From Candidatus Ribeiella danica (GTDB lineage Bacteria; Chloroflexota; Chloroflexia; Chloroflexales; Roseiflexaceae), in contig JADKFS010000001.1 in assembly GCA_016717335.1 (NCBI GenBank), positions 2,790,001 to 2,854,000 on the forward strand: 64,000 bases of DNA, in the 5' to 3' direction. Shown here one piece after another: positions 55,710-64,000 of the stretch. The position numbers and the translations under genes were made by a program. The notes below the pieces were generated by a model. The model saw only the letters and a program-made list of their open reading frames with translations, searched no databases and had not been told where the DNA came from. The first letter of the stretch is position 1. Every line of letters starts with the position of its first letter.

Positions 55710-56510
55710 ATGACAAAGCTACTTCAAGATCGCGTAGCGATCGTCACCGGGGGCGCGCAGGGGCTGGGCCAGGCGATCTGCTGGCGCCTGGCGCGCGAGG
55801 GCTGCCAGGTGCTAGTGGCCGACCTGAACGAGCGGGCCGCGGCCGAGACGGCCGCCGCGATCGCGAGCGAGATCGAGGCCGAGGGCCGGCGCGCGATCGG
55901 CCTGCGCGTGGACGTGACCGACGAGGCCCAGGTCGCCGCCATGGTCGACCGGGCCGTGCGCGAGCTTGGCCGGCTGGACATCCTGGTCTCGAACGCCGGC
56001 ATCCTGCTCGCGGGCGAGATCAGCGAGTTCCCGGCCGAGAAGTGGCGCGCGGTGATCGAGGTCAACCTGGTCGGCTACTTCCTGTGCGCCAAGCACGCCG
56101 CGCGGGTGATGAAGGAGCAGCGCAGCGGCGCGATCGTCCAGATCAACTCGAAGTCGGGCAAGAAGGGTAGTTACAAGAGCTCGGCCTACGCCGCAGCGAA
56201 GTTCGGCGGGATCGGGCTGACCCAGAGCATCGCGCTCGACCTGGCCGAGCACGGCGTGCGCGTCAACGCGGTCTGCCCCGGCAACCTGCTCGACTCGCCG
56301 CTGTGGGTCGACTCGCTCTACAGGCAGTACGCCGAGAAGTGGGGCATCAGCGAGGCCGAGGTGCGCCAGAAGTACATCGACCAGGTGCCGCTCAAGCGCG
56401 GCTGCACCTACGACGACGTCTGCAACGTGGTTGCGTTCCTGGCCTCCGACCAGGCCGCCTACATGACCGGCCAGGCGATCAACGTGACCGGCGGGCAGGA
56501 GATGCACTGA
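55710..56510 (+). CDS. Sorbitol-6-phosphate dehydrogenase-like SDR (SrlD type)
   Basis: A 266-residue short-chain dehydrogenase. The Rossmann motif is TGGAQGLGQA; the catalytic SSAYAAAK lies near residue 160. Stretches such as AAKFGGIGLTQSIALDLAE, VPLKRGC and the C-terminal INVTGGQ match E. coli SrlD, which interconverts sorbitol 6-phosphate and fructose 6-phosphate with NAD. It may use another polyol or 6-deoxy sugar here. ATG 55710 follows GGGAGA. The downstream spacer is repeat copy G. Confidence 0.87.
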   Translation: MTKLLQDRVAIVTGGAQGLGQAICWRLAREGCQVLVADLNERAAAETAAAIASEIEAEGRRAIGLRVDVTDEAQVAAMVDRAVRELGRLDILVSNAGILLAGEISEFPAEKWRAVIEVNLVGYFLCAKHAARVMKEQRSGAIVQINSKSGKKGSYKSSAYAAAKFGGIGLTQSIALDLAEHGVRVNAVCPGNLLDSPLWVDSLYRQYAEKWGISEAEVRQKYIDQVPLKRGCTYDDVCNVVAFLASDQAAYMTGQAINVTGGQEMH

Positions 56511-56518
56511 CTCTTCTA

Positions 56519-56655
56519 CGTCCCCCTCACCCCCTCCCCCCGCTCCCCAGGGAGCGGGGGATATGGTCTCGCAGGTGGTGGGCGGCTCTGCCGCCGCACC
56601 ACCTGCGAAAAATGAACCCCCTCCCCTGGCGAGGGGAGGGGGCAGGGGGAGGGGT
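56519..56655. repeat. Modular palindrome repeat, copy G
   Basis: A C/G module (56519-56562), a palindrome at 56569-56608 (arms 18/19 with one bulge, TCT loop, tip GCGGC-TCT-GCCGC) and a second C/G module (56616-56655). It lies between the SrlD-like and E1 genes. Confidence 0.8.
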
Positions 56656-56684
56656 CGATAGCATCACATGATGAAGGAAACCAG

Positions 56685-58793
56685 ATGATAGCCGCAACAA
56701 CACTGGATGAAAACGAGATCGCAACCATGGAGCGCGTCTCGGCGATGATCGAGGAGCAGGGGCTGACCAAAGAGCAGCTGATGGCTTACCTGCGCCAGAT
56801 CATGGAGATCCGCCTCTTCGAGAACAACATCGCCGACCTGCTCGGCAAGGCCGTGCTCAAGGGCGCCTCGCACCTGTACGCCGGCCAGGAGGCCGTGGCG
56901 GTAGGCGCGGTCGGCGCGCTGCGCGAGAGCGACCTGATCACCAGCACGCACCGCGGCCACGGCCACGCCCACGCCCACGGCGACTCCGCGGCGCCGACGC
57001 CCGAGGCCAAGCAGGCGCACTTCAACCGGATGATGGCCGAGGTGCTCGGCAAGGCCGGCGGCTACTGCAAGGGCAAGGGCGGCTCGATGCACATCGCCGA
57101 CGTCGAGCACGGCAACCTCGGCGCCACCGGCATCGTCGGCGGCAACATCCCGGTCGCCGTCGGCGCGGCGCTGGCCCAGAAGCTCCAGGACACCGGGCGG
57201 GTGGTGCTGTGCTTCTTCGGCGAGGGCGCCAGCAACACCGGCAACTTCCACGAGTCGCTCAACATGGCCAGCCTGTGGGACCTGCCGGTGATCTTCGTGG
57301 TCGAGAACAATATGTACGCGATGTCGGTGCCGTGGGCCAACGCCAGCAAGCTGCCGAACGTGGCCGAGCGCGCCAGGGCCTACGGAATCCCCGGCGAGGT
57401 GGTCGACGGGATGGACGCGCTGGCGGTGCGCGGCGCGGTGGCCCAGGCGGCCGAGCGCGCGCGCGCAGGCCGCGGCCCGACGCTGATCGAGGCCAAGACC
57501 TACCGCTGGTACGGCCACTCGCACTCCGACCCGCGCGCCTACCGCACCCGCGAGGAGGAGGCCGCCTGGAAGAAGCGCGACCCGATCGCGGTGCTGAAGG
57601 CCGGCATGCAGGCCGTGAATATGCTGGACGAGGTCGAGTTCGAGCGGCTCGACCAGGAGGTCGAGGCCAAGCTCGACCAGGCCATGGCGTTCAGCGAGCA
57701 GTCGGCCGAGCCGAGCGGCGACGAGCTGGAGACCGACGTCTACGCCCCGCTCAAGCACGCCGCCGCGGACGTGGCGGCCGAGCGGGCGCTGCGCGAGCGC
57801 GTGCGGGCCGAGCCGGGCGTGCGCCAGATCAGCTACGCCCAGGCGCTGGTCGAGGCCATGCGCGAGGAGATGCTGCGCGACAAGCGCGTGTTCGTGATGG
57901 GCGAGGACGTCGGGCTGTACGGCGGCGCGTACGGCGCCACGCGCGGGCTGTTCCAGGAGTTCGGAGATCGGCGCGTGATCGACACGCCGATCTCCGAGGC
58001 CACGATCGGCGGCGCGGCGGTCGGCGCGGCGATGGCCGGCATGCGCCCGGTCGCCGAGATCATGTACGTCGACTTCACGCCGCTGGCGATGGACCAGATC
58101 GCCAACCAGGGCGCCAAGAACCGCTACATGTTCGGCGGCAAGACGACCGTGCCGATGGTGCTGCGCACCGAGGGCGGCGCCGGGCGCGCGATCGCCGCGC
58201 ACCACTCGCAGAGCCTCGAGTCGCTCTGGACGCACTTCCCCGGCATCTACGTGGTGATGCCCTCCACGCCCTACGACGCCAAGGGCCTGCTCAAGGCGGC
58301 CATCCGCGACGACAACCCGGTCATGTTCATCGAGCACAAGATGCTCTACAAGGAGAAGGGGCCGGTGCCCGAGGAGGAGTACCTCATCCCGCTGGGCGTG
58401 GCCGACGTGAAGCGCGCCGGCAAGGATGTGACGCTGGTGACCTACTCGCGCATGGTGCTGCGCGCGCTCGAGGCGGCCGAGCTGCTGGCGAACGAGGGCA
58501 TCGACGTCGAGGTGATCGACCTGCGCTCGCTCAAGCCGCTCGACATGGAGACGATCGCGGCGTCGGTCAAGAAGACCGGCCGGCTGGTCGGGCTGACCGA
58601 GGCCTACGAGAACACCAGCTTCATCAACGAGGTGCTGATCCAGGTCAACGAGCAGGTGTTCGACTGGCTGGACGCGCCGATGGTGCGCGTGGCGGCCGCG
58701 AACGTGCCGGTGCCGCGCGCCGAGGTGCTCGAGGACCTGGCGATCCCGAACGTCGCAAGAATTGTTGAAGCGTGCCGCAAAGTCGTGCGCTAG
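56685..58793 (+). CDS. Fused 2-oxoacid dehydrogenase E1 (alpha-beta)
   Basis: A 702-residue thiamine-diphosphate enzyme. The E1 alpha part (about 28-365) has the ThDP motif GEGASNTGNFHE...VENN; the E1 beta part (about 383-702) has MGEDVGLYGGAYG, DTPISEATIGGAA and HHSQSLESLW. Together they make the decarboxylating component of a pyruvate-, acetoin- or branched-chain-dehydrogenase complex. A His/Ala/Pro-rich insertion of about 18 residues lies near 95-113. AAGGA precedes the ATG. The E2 gene follows; no E3 gene is in the window. The block's sugar genes suggest it oxidises pyruvate or a related 2-oxoacid formed there. Confidence 0.9.
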   Translation: MIAATTLDENEIATMERVSAMIEEQGLTKEQLMAYLRQIMEIRLFENNIADLLGKAVLKGASHLYAGQEAVAVGAVGALRESDLITSTHRGHGHAHAHGDSAAPTPEAKQAHFNRMMAEVLGKAGGYCKGKGGSMHIADVEHGNLGATGIVGGNIPVAVGAALAQKLQDTGRVVLCFFGEGASNTGNFHESLNMASLWDLPVIFVVENNMYAMSVPWANASKLPNVAERARAYGIPGEVVDGMDALAVRGAVAQAAERARAGRGPTLIEAKTYRWYGHSHSDPRAYRTREEEAAWKKRDPIAVLKAGMQAVNMLDEVEFERLDQEVEAKLDQAMAFSEQSAEPSGDELETDVYAPLKHAAADVAAERALRERVRAEPGVRQISYAQALVEAMREEMLRDKRVFVMGEDVGLYGGAYGATRGLFQEFGDRRVIDTPISEATIGGAAVGAAMAGMRPVAEIMYVDFTPLAMDQIANQGAKNRYMFGGKTTVPMVLRTEGGAGRAIAAHHSQSLESLWTHFPGIYVVMPSTPYDAKGLLKAAIRDDNPVMFIEHKMLYKEKGPVPEEEYLIPLGVADVKRAGKDVTLVTYSRMVLRALEAAELLANEGIDVEVIDLRSLKPLDMETIAASVKKTGRLVGLTEAYENTSFINEVLIQVNEQVFDWLDAPMVRVAAANVPVPRAEVLEDLAIPNVARIVEACRKVVR

Positions 58794-58795
58794 GA

Positions 58796-58870
58796 GTTTT
58801 GAGTTCTGAGTTTTGAGTTCTGAGTTCCGCGAAGACGGCAACTCAAAACTCAAAACTCAAAACTGAGAAC
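58796..58870. repeat. TGAGTTT/ACTCAAA heptamer hairpin
   Basis: TGAGTTT/TGAGTTC units (about five) are followed by three ACTCAAA units, which are complementary. The hairpin fills the E1-E2 spacer. Confidence 0.85.
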
Positions 58871-58887
58871 TTATCAGAGGGATTGTC

Positions 58888-60366
58888 GTGGCAAAAGAAC
58901 TGTTCATCCCCCAGCTCGGGCAGACGGTCGAGCAGGTGACGATCGTGCGCTGGCTCGCCGCCGATGGCGTCCAGGTCGAGCGCGGCCAGGAGCTGCTCGA
59001 GGTCGAGACCGATAAGGCGGTCTTCCCGGTCGAGGCCACCGGCAAGGGCTACCTGCACATCGGCCCGTTCAAGGAAGGCGACGTGGTGCCGGTCCTGCAG
59101 GTCGTCGCGACGATCGGCAAGCAGGACGAGCGCTGGGAGGGGACAGGGGACAGGGGACAGGGGACAGGGGACAGGGGACAGGGGACGGTTGATGTAACTC
59201 CTGTGACTGGACCTGAGATCCTGACACCTGATCCCCGATCCCTGATCCCCAGCGCCGCGGCGCGGCTGTTCGCCTCGCCGCGCGCGCGCCGGCTTGCGGC
59301 CGAGAGGCGCGTCGACATCGCGGTGGTCGCGCCGACCGGCGCCGAAGGGGCGCGGGTGGTCGAGCGCGACGTGCTGGCCTACCTGCACCAGCTGCCGAAG
59401 GCGACGCCGGTGGCCCAGAAGCTCGCCGCGTCCGCGGGCGTCGACCTGCGCGCCACGACCGGCACCGGATCGGACGGGCGGATCACGCGCGGCGACGTCG
59501 AGCGCACGCTGCGAGACGGACCAACGACCAACGACCAACGACCAACGACAGGCGGAATCTTCGAGACTCAACACTCAACACTCAACACTCAACACTCGGA
59601 ACTGACCAACGGAGAGGCGTGGCCTGCCGCCAATTCGCCCGTGGTCATTGGTCCTTCGTCGCCCGAGGTTGTCGAGCGCGTGCCGCTGAAGGGCGTGCGC
59701 GCGATCATCGCCGACCGGATGGGCGCCAGCGTCCACACGACCGCGCGGGTCACGCTGATGATGGAGGTCGACGCGACCGAGCTGGTGGCGATGCGCGAGC
59801 GGCTGAAGGCCAGGGTGAGCGCGGCATGGGGCTTCGCGCCGGGCTACAACGACCTGCTCGCCAAGATCGTCGCCGCGGCGCTGCGCGCGTTCCCGTATAT
59901 GAACGCGCGGCTGGCCGGCGACGCGATCGAGCGGCTCGGCCAGATCAACCTGGGCATGGCGGTCGACACCGAGCGCGGGCTGCTGGTGCCGGTGATCCGC
60001 GACGCCGACCGCAAGGGCCTGCGGCAGCTCGGGGGCGAGTTCCGCGCGCAGGTCGAGCGGGCGCGCGCCGCGCGCTCGCTGCCGGACGAGCTGACCGGCG
60101 GGACGTTTACGATCACCAACCTGGGCATGTACGACGTGGACGCCTTCACGCCGGTGATCAACCTGCCCGAGGCCGCGATCCTCGGCGTGGGCCGGATCGT
60201 CCGCAAGCCGGTGGTGCTGGATGGCTCAGACGCGGCGGTCGTGCGCTCGATGTGGACGCTCAGCCTGGTGTTCGACCACCGCCTGGTGGACGGCGGGCCG
60301 GCGGCGCGGTTCCTGCAGCATATCAAGTCGCTGATCGAAGAGCCTTACCTGCTGCTTGCCGAGTAG
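58888..60366 (+). CDS. 2-oxoacid dehydrogenase E2 acyltransferase with repeat-derived linkers
   Basis: A 492-residue E2. The lipoyl domain (1-77) has Lys43 in ETDKAVF. Two peripheral-subunit-binding-like regions follow, about 122-160 (SAAARLFASPRARRLAAER) and 165-207 (VAQKLAASAGVDLRATTG...GRITRGDVE). The catalytic domain (about 245-492) has His464 in DHRLVDGG. Linkers at about 85-103 (GTGDRGQGTGDRGQGT) and 211-238 (TTNDQRPTT, TQHSTLNTQHS) are translations of heptamer arrays. The frame is intact. It transfers the acyl group from lipoyl to CoA; the product is acetyl-CoA or an analogue. Confidence 0.9.
   Translation: MAKELFIPQLGQTVEQVTIVRWLAADGVQVERGQELLEVETDKAVFPVEATGKGYLHIGPFKEGDVVPVLQVVATIGKQDERWEGTGDRGQGTGDRGQGTVDVTPVTGPEILTPDPRSLIPSAAARLFASPRARRLAAERRVDIAVVAPTGAEGARVVERDVLAYLHQLPKATPVAQKLAASAGVDLRATTGTGSDGRITRGDVERTLRDGPTTNDQRPTTGGIFETQHSTLNTQHSELTNGEAWPAANSPVVIGPSSPEVVERVPLKGVRAIIADRMGASVHTTARVTLMMEVDATELVAMRERLKARVSAAWGFAPGYNDLLAKIVAAALRAFPYMNARLAGDAIERLGQINLGMAVDTERGLLVPVIRDADRKGLRQLGGEFRAQVERARAARSLPDELTGGTFTITNLGMYDVDAFTPVINLPEAAILGVGRIVRKPVVLDGSDAAVVRSMWTLSLVFDHRLVDGGPAARFLQHIKSLIEEPYLLLAE
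59140..59196 (+). repeat. GGGGACA heptamer array inside the E2 gene (first linker)
   Basis: The heptamer GGGGACA occurs seven times in tandem. A partly complementary TGACACCTGATCCCC stretch follows near 59221-59240. Because seven is not a multiple of three, the translated peptide repeats every seven residues (GTGDRGQ). Confidence 0.85.
59518..59600 (+). repeat. CCAACGA and ACTCAAC heptamer arrays inside the E2 gene (second linker)
   Basis: CCAACGA occurs four times, then after a short spacer ACTCAAC about four times. A looser inverted partner (CATTGGTCCTTCG) lies near 59645-59657. Together they encode the Thr/Asn/Gln/Ser-rich linker before the catalytic domain. Confidence 0.85.
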
Positions 60367-60402
60367 CGGCTATCTGTTACAATCAGCGCTGAATGGTGGT
60401 TC

Positions 60403-60538
60403 CCCCTCACCCCCTGCCCCCGCTCCCCGCCGGGGAGCGGGGATACTGGAAGCGGTGTGGCGGTTTCGGCCCCGCCGAAACCGCCACACCGCCCTCCTAC
60501 TCCCCTCCCCTGGCAGGGGAGGGGCAGGGGGTGGGGTT
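60403..60538. repeat. Modular palindrome repeat, copy H
   Basis: A C/G module (60403-60443), a perfect palindrome at 60452-60492 (19-base arms, CCC loop, tip TTCGGC-CCC-GCCGAA) and a second C/G module (about 60500-60538). It lies between E2 and transaldolase genes. Confidence 0.85.
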
Positions 60539-60579
60539 CGACACGTCGACTGAGTGAATCCTATGAGTGAGGGCAAGGC

Positions 60580-61719
60580 ATGGCAAAGAATCCTCTGTTT
60601 GAGCTGGGCGGGTACGGCCAGAGCATCTGGTTCGACACGATCAGCCGCAGCCTGGTCGTGTCCGGCGGGCTCCAGAAGCTGGTCGAGGACTACGCCGTCG
60701 TCGGCGTGACCTCCAACCCGACGATCTTCGAGAAGGCGATCGCCGGCAGCGCCGACTACGACGACGACATTCGCGCGCTGGCGGCCGAGGGCAAGACCGC
60801 CCCGCAGATCTTCGAGCGGCTGGCGACCGACGACATCCGCCAGGCCTGCGACGTGCTGCGGCCGATCTACGAGCGGACCAACCACGTCGACGGGCGCGTC
60901 AGCATCGAGGTCGGCCCGCAGCTCGCCACCGACACGGCCGGGACGATCGTGGAGGCGCGCCAGCTGTGGAAGATCGTCGACCGGCCGAACCTGATGGTCA
61001 AGATCCCCGGCACGATCGAGGGCATCCCGGCGATCGAGCAGATGATCTACGAGGGGCTCAGCATCAACGTGACGCTGCTCTTCGCGGTGTCGATGTACGA
61101 GCGGGTGATGGAGGCCTACCTGAAGGGGCTGGAGCGCCGCGTGGCCGAGGGGCAGCCGGTCGACCAGATCCACTCGGTCGCCAGCTTCTTCGTCAGCCGC
61201 GTCGACACGATGGTGGACAAGGAGCTCGACGCCAAGATCCGCAGCGCGCCGGCCGGCGAGCAGGGCCAGCTGCAGGAGCTGCTCGGCAAGGCGGCCGTCG
61301 CCAACGCGAAGGTGGCCTACCAGGCCTTCAAGCAGGTCTTCAGCGGCCCGCGCTGGGACGCGCTCGCGGCGAAGGGCGCCAACCTGCAGCGGCCGCTGTG
61401 GGCCAGCACCAGCACCAAGAACCCGGCCTACCCCGACACCATGTACATCGCCGAGCTGGTCGGGCCGCACACCGTCAACACCGTGCCCGAGAACGCGCTG
61501 CTGGCCTTCGCCGACCACGGCGTGGCGCGCGGCAACACGGTCGAGGAGGATGTGGCCGGGGCGCAGGCCGCGCTGCAGCGCCTGGCCGCGGCCGGGATCG
61601 ATATGCGCGACGTCACCGAGCGCCGGCTGGTCGACGAGGGCGTCAAGTCGTTCGGCGACTCGTTCGACAAGCTGCTGGCCGAGCTGCGCAAGAAGCGCGA
61701 CGCCGTGTCGGCCGCATAG
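60580..61719 (+). CDS. tal: Transaldolase
   Basis: A 379-residue transaldolase of the pentose phosphate pathway, moving a dihydroxyacetone unit between sugar phosphates. The Schiff-base Lys is Lys141 in LMVKIPGT; the start VGVTSNPTIFEKAI, HSVASFFVSRVD and LWASTSTKNP are typical. The length fits the longer bacterial class found in actinobacteria and Chloroflexota. It closes the carbohydrate block. Its spacing from E2 (repeat copy H) suggests a separate or processed transcript. Confidence 0.95.
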   Translation: MAKNPLFELGGYGQSIWFDTISRSLVVSGGLQKLVEDYAVVGVTSNPTIFEKAIAGSADYDDDIRALAAEGKTAPQIFERLATDDIRQACDVLRPIYERTNHVDGRVSIEVGPQLATDTAGTIVEARQLWKIVDRPNLMVKIPGTIEGIPAIEQMIYEGLSINVTLLFAVSMYERVMEAYLKGLERRVAEGQPVDQIHSVASFFVSRVDTMVDKELDAKIRSAPAGEQGQLQELLGKAAVANAKVAYQAFKQVFSGPRWDALAAKGANLQRPLWASTSTKNPAYPDTMYIAELVGPHTVNTVPENALLAFADHGVARGNTVEEDVAGAQAALQRLAAAGIDMRDVTERRLVDEGVKSFGDSFDKLLAELRKKRDAVSAA

Positions 61720-61839
61720 AACGTCGAAAGCGTATTCCATCAAGTGAAACCTGGCAGCTGGCGGCCAAAAGCACCCTGATGCAGCAAAGCCCCCTCGATA
61801 TCGCCCTCGGGGGCAGGTTTGAGCGGCGATGCCGATGGG

Positions 61840-61980
61840 CCGGTCACCCCACCGCCCCCGCCCGCCAGGGCGGGGGGTTCAGGCTCGGCGGAGCCGATCC
61901 CTTGCGAGCGCACCGTGAGGCCTACAGGGCATCATAGACACCCCCTCTTCCGGCTGGGAGCGGGGGCAGGGGGTGAGGGC
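61840..61980. repeat. Modular palindrome repeat, copy I (degenerate)
   Basis: C/G modules at about 61845-61880 and 61942-61980 flank a decayed centre that keeps only the CTCGGC-GGA-GCCGAT tip near 61885-61905. It shows what a copy looks like once the stem is lost. The 61720-61986 gap holds nothing else recognisable. Confidence 0.7.
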
Positions 61981-61986
61981 GGCCTC

Positions 61987-62676
61987 CTACCTGGGCGACG
62001 CGCTCAGCAGCCCGTGCTCCAGCGCGCGGACGGCGGCCTGCGTCCGATCGGCGACACCCAGCTTCGCGATGATATGCTCGACGTGGATCTTGACGGTGCC
62101 GACGCTGAGCGACAGCTTGGCGGCGATCTCGCGGTTGGTCTGCCCCTCGACGATCAGCGCGAGCACCTCGCGCTCGCGCGGCGTCAGCCGCTCGGGCGAG
62201 GGCTCGTCGCGGTGCGCGCGCTCGTCGGACAGCCGCTGCAGCGCGCGCGCGGCCATCTCGCCGCTCAGCACCGACTCGCCGCGCAGCACCCGCCGGATCG
62301 TCACCAGCAGCTCGTGCCGCGTCACGTCTTTGAGCAGGTAGCCGGCCGCGCCAACCTTCAGCGCCTGCAGCAGGTAGTCGGGGTCCTCATGCGTCGTGAC
62401 GATCAGGATGGCCGTCGCGGGGCAGGCTTGCTTGATCGCGCGCGCGGCCGCCAGCCCGTCCATCGTGGGCATGCGCACGTCGAGCAGCGCCAGGTCCGGC
62501 GTGAGGTGGCGGCACAGCGCCAGCGCCTGCTGGCCGTCGGCGGCCTCGCCGACAACCTCCAGCCCGCGCTCGCTCTCGAGCATGCTGCGCAGGCCCGCTC
62601 GCGCCAGCTCATGGTCGTCGGCGATGATCACGCGAACGGGACCCATACGTGTGGCGGAGGGGGGGCTATGTTTCAT
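61987..62676 (-). CDS. NarL/LuxR-family response regulator
   Basis: A 229-residue regulator. The receiver domain (about 14-130) has IIADDH, phosphoacceptor Asp in LALLDVRMP and Lys in LLKD. The LuxR helix-turn-helix (about 160-220) has LTPREREVLALIVEGQTNRE. It is the partner of the histidine kinase encoded upstream, whose stop overlaps its start by ATGA. A few start codons are possible; the ATG at 62676 is supported by the overlap. Confidence 0.93.
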   Translation of the reverse strand: MKHSPPSATRMGPVRVIIADDHELARAGLRSMLESERGLEVVGEAADGQQALALCRHLTPDLALLDVRMPTMDGLAAARAIKQACPATAILIVTTHEDPDYLLQALKVGAAGYLLKDVTRHELLVTIRRVLRGESVLSGEMAARALQRLSDERAHRDEPSPERLTPREREVLALIVEGQTNREIAAKLSLSVGTVKIHVEHIIAKLGVADRTQAAVRALEHGLLSASPR

Positions 62677-64000
62677 ACAGATCCCCTTTCGTGTTCGTTC
62701 GATAGTGGTATTTCGGCGACGACCAGCGTGCCGTTTCCAGGGCTGCTCTCAAGATGCCAGCGCCCACCCAGCAGCGCGACCCGCTCGCGCATGCCGTGCA
62801 GGCCGATTCGCTCGCCCGGCGCGCGCGCGCCCGGCAGGGTCGCCGGCTCGAAGCCGCGGCCCCAATCCCGCACGGCCAGCCGCAGCCGGCCCGCGCCGCA
62901 CTCCAGCGCGACGTGGGCGCGCTGGGTCTGCGCGTGCTTGCGCACGTTTGTCAGCGCCTCCTGCGCGACGCGGTAGACGACCAGCTCAATCGCGGCTGGC
63001 AGGCGCGCGTCGCCGAGGTTGTGCTCGTAGCCAAGATCCCACCCCTCGGCGCGCAGCGACTCGACGTGCATCTCCAGCGCGGTCGCCAGCCCGAAGTCGT
63101 TGAGCGCGCTCGGGCGCATGCCGGCGATCACCCGCCGCACCTCGCGCACCGAGCGGCGCGCCAGATCGAGCGCGCGATCCAGCTCCGCTCGCCCGTTGGC
63201 CGCGCGCGGGCGGTGGTGGCCGGCGTATGCCTGCAGGTGCTGGTGGGTGCTGGTCACCATCTGCGCCAGCCCGTCGTGCAGCTCGTAGGCGATGTGATGG
63301 CGCTCCTCCTCCAGCAGCTCGGCGCGCTTGCGATCGGAGATGTCGCGCGCGATCAGCTGCGCCGCGGGGCCGTTATCCCAGGCCAGCTCGCCGACGTGCA
63401 CCTCGACCGGCCGGCGCGGGCCGCTCGTGCAGATCAGCACCGTCTCGATCCGGGCGCTCGCGCCGGGGCTGGCGATCACCGTGTCCAGGCAGGCGGCGCA
63501 CTCCTCGCGGCGCTCGGGCACAACGAACGCGGCGAATGTGCGGCCGAGCAGGTCGTCGGCGGCGGGCAGGCCGAGCAGCTGCGCGGCCGCCGGGTTCGCC
63601 AGCGCGATCGTGCCGGCCTGGTCCACGATCAGCAGGCTGTCCGGCGCCAGCTCGATCACGCGGGCCAGCTTCGTGCGCTCGGCCAGCAGCCGCTGGTAGC
63701 GGTTCAGCCGCGCGATCGTCTGCACGCGCGCGCGCAGCTCGGCGCGATTGAACGGCTTTGCGACGAAGTGGTCGGCGCCGGCCTCGATTCCGGCCAGGCG
63801 CGAGTCGCGGTCGTCCAGCGCCGTGATCATCACGATCGGGATCTCGGCCAGCGCGGGGGTGTCGCGCAGCCTGCGGCAGACCTCGAAGCCGTCCATGCCC
63901 GGCATCATCACGTCCAGCAGGATTAGGTCCGGGCGCTTGGCCGCGGCCTGCGCCAGCGCGCCGGCGCCGTCGCTCGCGAAGGCCAGGTTGTACTCGCGCA
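62673..64000 (-). CDS. Hybrid sensor histidine kinase (REC-PAS-HisKA_3), 5' part missing
   Basis: The frame is open to the end of the window, so the N-terminus is missing. In order: a receiver domain (LILLDVMMPGMDGFEVC, KPF), a short helix, a PAS domain, then a HisKA_3 dimerisation domain with the phosphorylated His in YELHDGLAQ, and a HATPase domain (RVAQEALTNVRKHA, GIGLHGMRER-like G box). This type pairs with NarL regulators, and the regulator gene overlaps its stop. The REC-first layout suggests it receives a phosphoryl group from another kinase. Confidence 0.9.
   Translation of the reverse strand, partial: REYNLAFASDGAGALAQAAAKRPDLILLDVMMPGMDGFEVCRRLRDTPALAEIPIVMITALDDRDSRLAGIEAGADHFVAKPFNRAELRARVQTIARLNRYQRLLAERTKLARVIELAPDSLLIVDQAGTIALANPAAAQLLGLPAADDLLGRTFAAFVVPERREECAACLDTVIASPGASARIETVLICTSGPRRPVEVHVGELAWDNGPAAQLIARDISDRKRAELLEEERHHIAYELHDGLAQMVTSTHQHLQAYAGHHRPRAANGRAELDRALDLARRSVREVRRVIAGMRPSALNDFGLATALEMHVESLRAEGWDLGYEHNLGDARLPAAIELVVYRVAQEALTNVRKHAQTQRAHVALECGAGRLRLAVRDWGRGFEPATLPGARAPGERIGLHGMRERVALLGGRWHLESSPGNGTLVVAEIPLSNEHERGSV

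Overview
The window is high-GC bacterial DNA that I read as a chromosomal segment from a member of the Chloroflexota, probably class Chloroflexia. The grounds are indirect: a two-gene diterpene locus of the kind known from Mycobacterium tuberculosis and Herpetosiphon, an RsbS/RsbT switch, a fused RhaEW-type rhamnose enzyme, a fused E1 alpha/beta dehydrogenase, and many GC-rich hairpin repeats between genes. No rRNA, tRNA, CRISPR array, prophage or complete insertion sequence was seen.

Left part (1-20 kb). After the tail of an unknown gene comes a translationally coupled three-gene operon: class II diterpene cyclase, Rv3378c-type diterpene synthase, membrane STAS protein. Then follow a zinc-ribbon protein, a DegP/HtrA-type protease, an OmpR-type regulator and the tig-clpP-clpX proteostasis operon. 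Next are ADP-forming acetyl-CoA synthetase, a phosphotransacetylase-like regulator and enolase, then an ECF sigma/anti-sigma pair, a single-domain response regulator, RsbS/RsbT and a Nudix hydrolase.

Centre (20-33 kb). The SRP RNA gene lies beside five DnaA boxes, three of them perfect and evenly spaced. About 3 kb further on are two parS-like sites at the start of parA-parB. Gene orientation tends to diverge from this area, so a replication origin near 20.3 kb is plausible although dnaA and dnaN are not in the window. Then come a PfkB kinase, a CDP-alcohol phosphatidyltransferase, a flavin reductase-like protein, recN and a large O-antigen ligase/TPR protein.

Right part (33-64 kb). A minus-strand branched-chain amino acid ABC operon (livKHMGF order) is followed by a DeoR regulator divergent from a rhamnose locus: ABC transporter (ATPase, two permeases, binding lipoprotein), L-rhamnose isomerase, RhaEW fusion and RhaD aldolase. 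A second carbohydrate block follows: class II aldolase, PHP protein, 570-aa dehydrogenase, DUF89 phosphatase, SrlD-like dehydrogenase, fused 2-oxoacid dehydrogenase E1, E2 and transaldolase. The window ends in a NarL-type response regulator and a truncated hybrid histidine kinase.

Two repeat systems overlie the genes. One is a modular palindrome family whose hairpin tips are alike while the stems differ completely between copies. The other consists of short arrays of mostly heptameric direct repeats, usually paired with an inverted array. Heptamer arrays have entered recN and the E2 gene in frame; in E2 they form both interdomain linkers.
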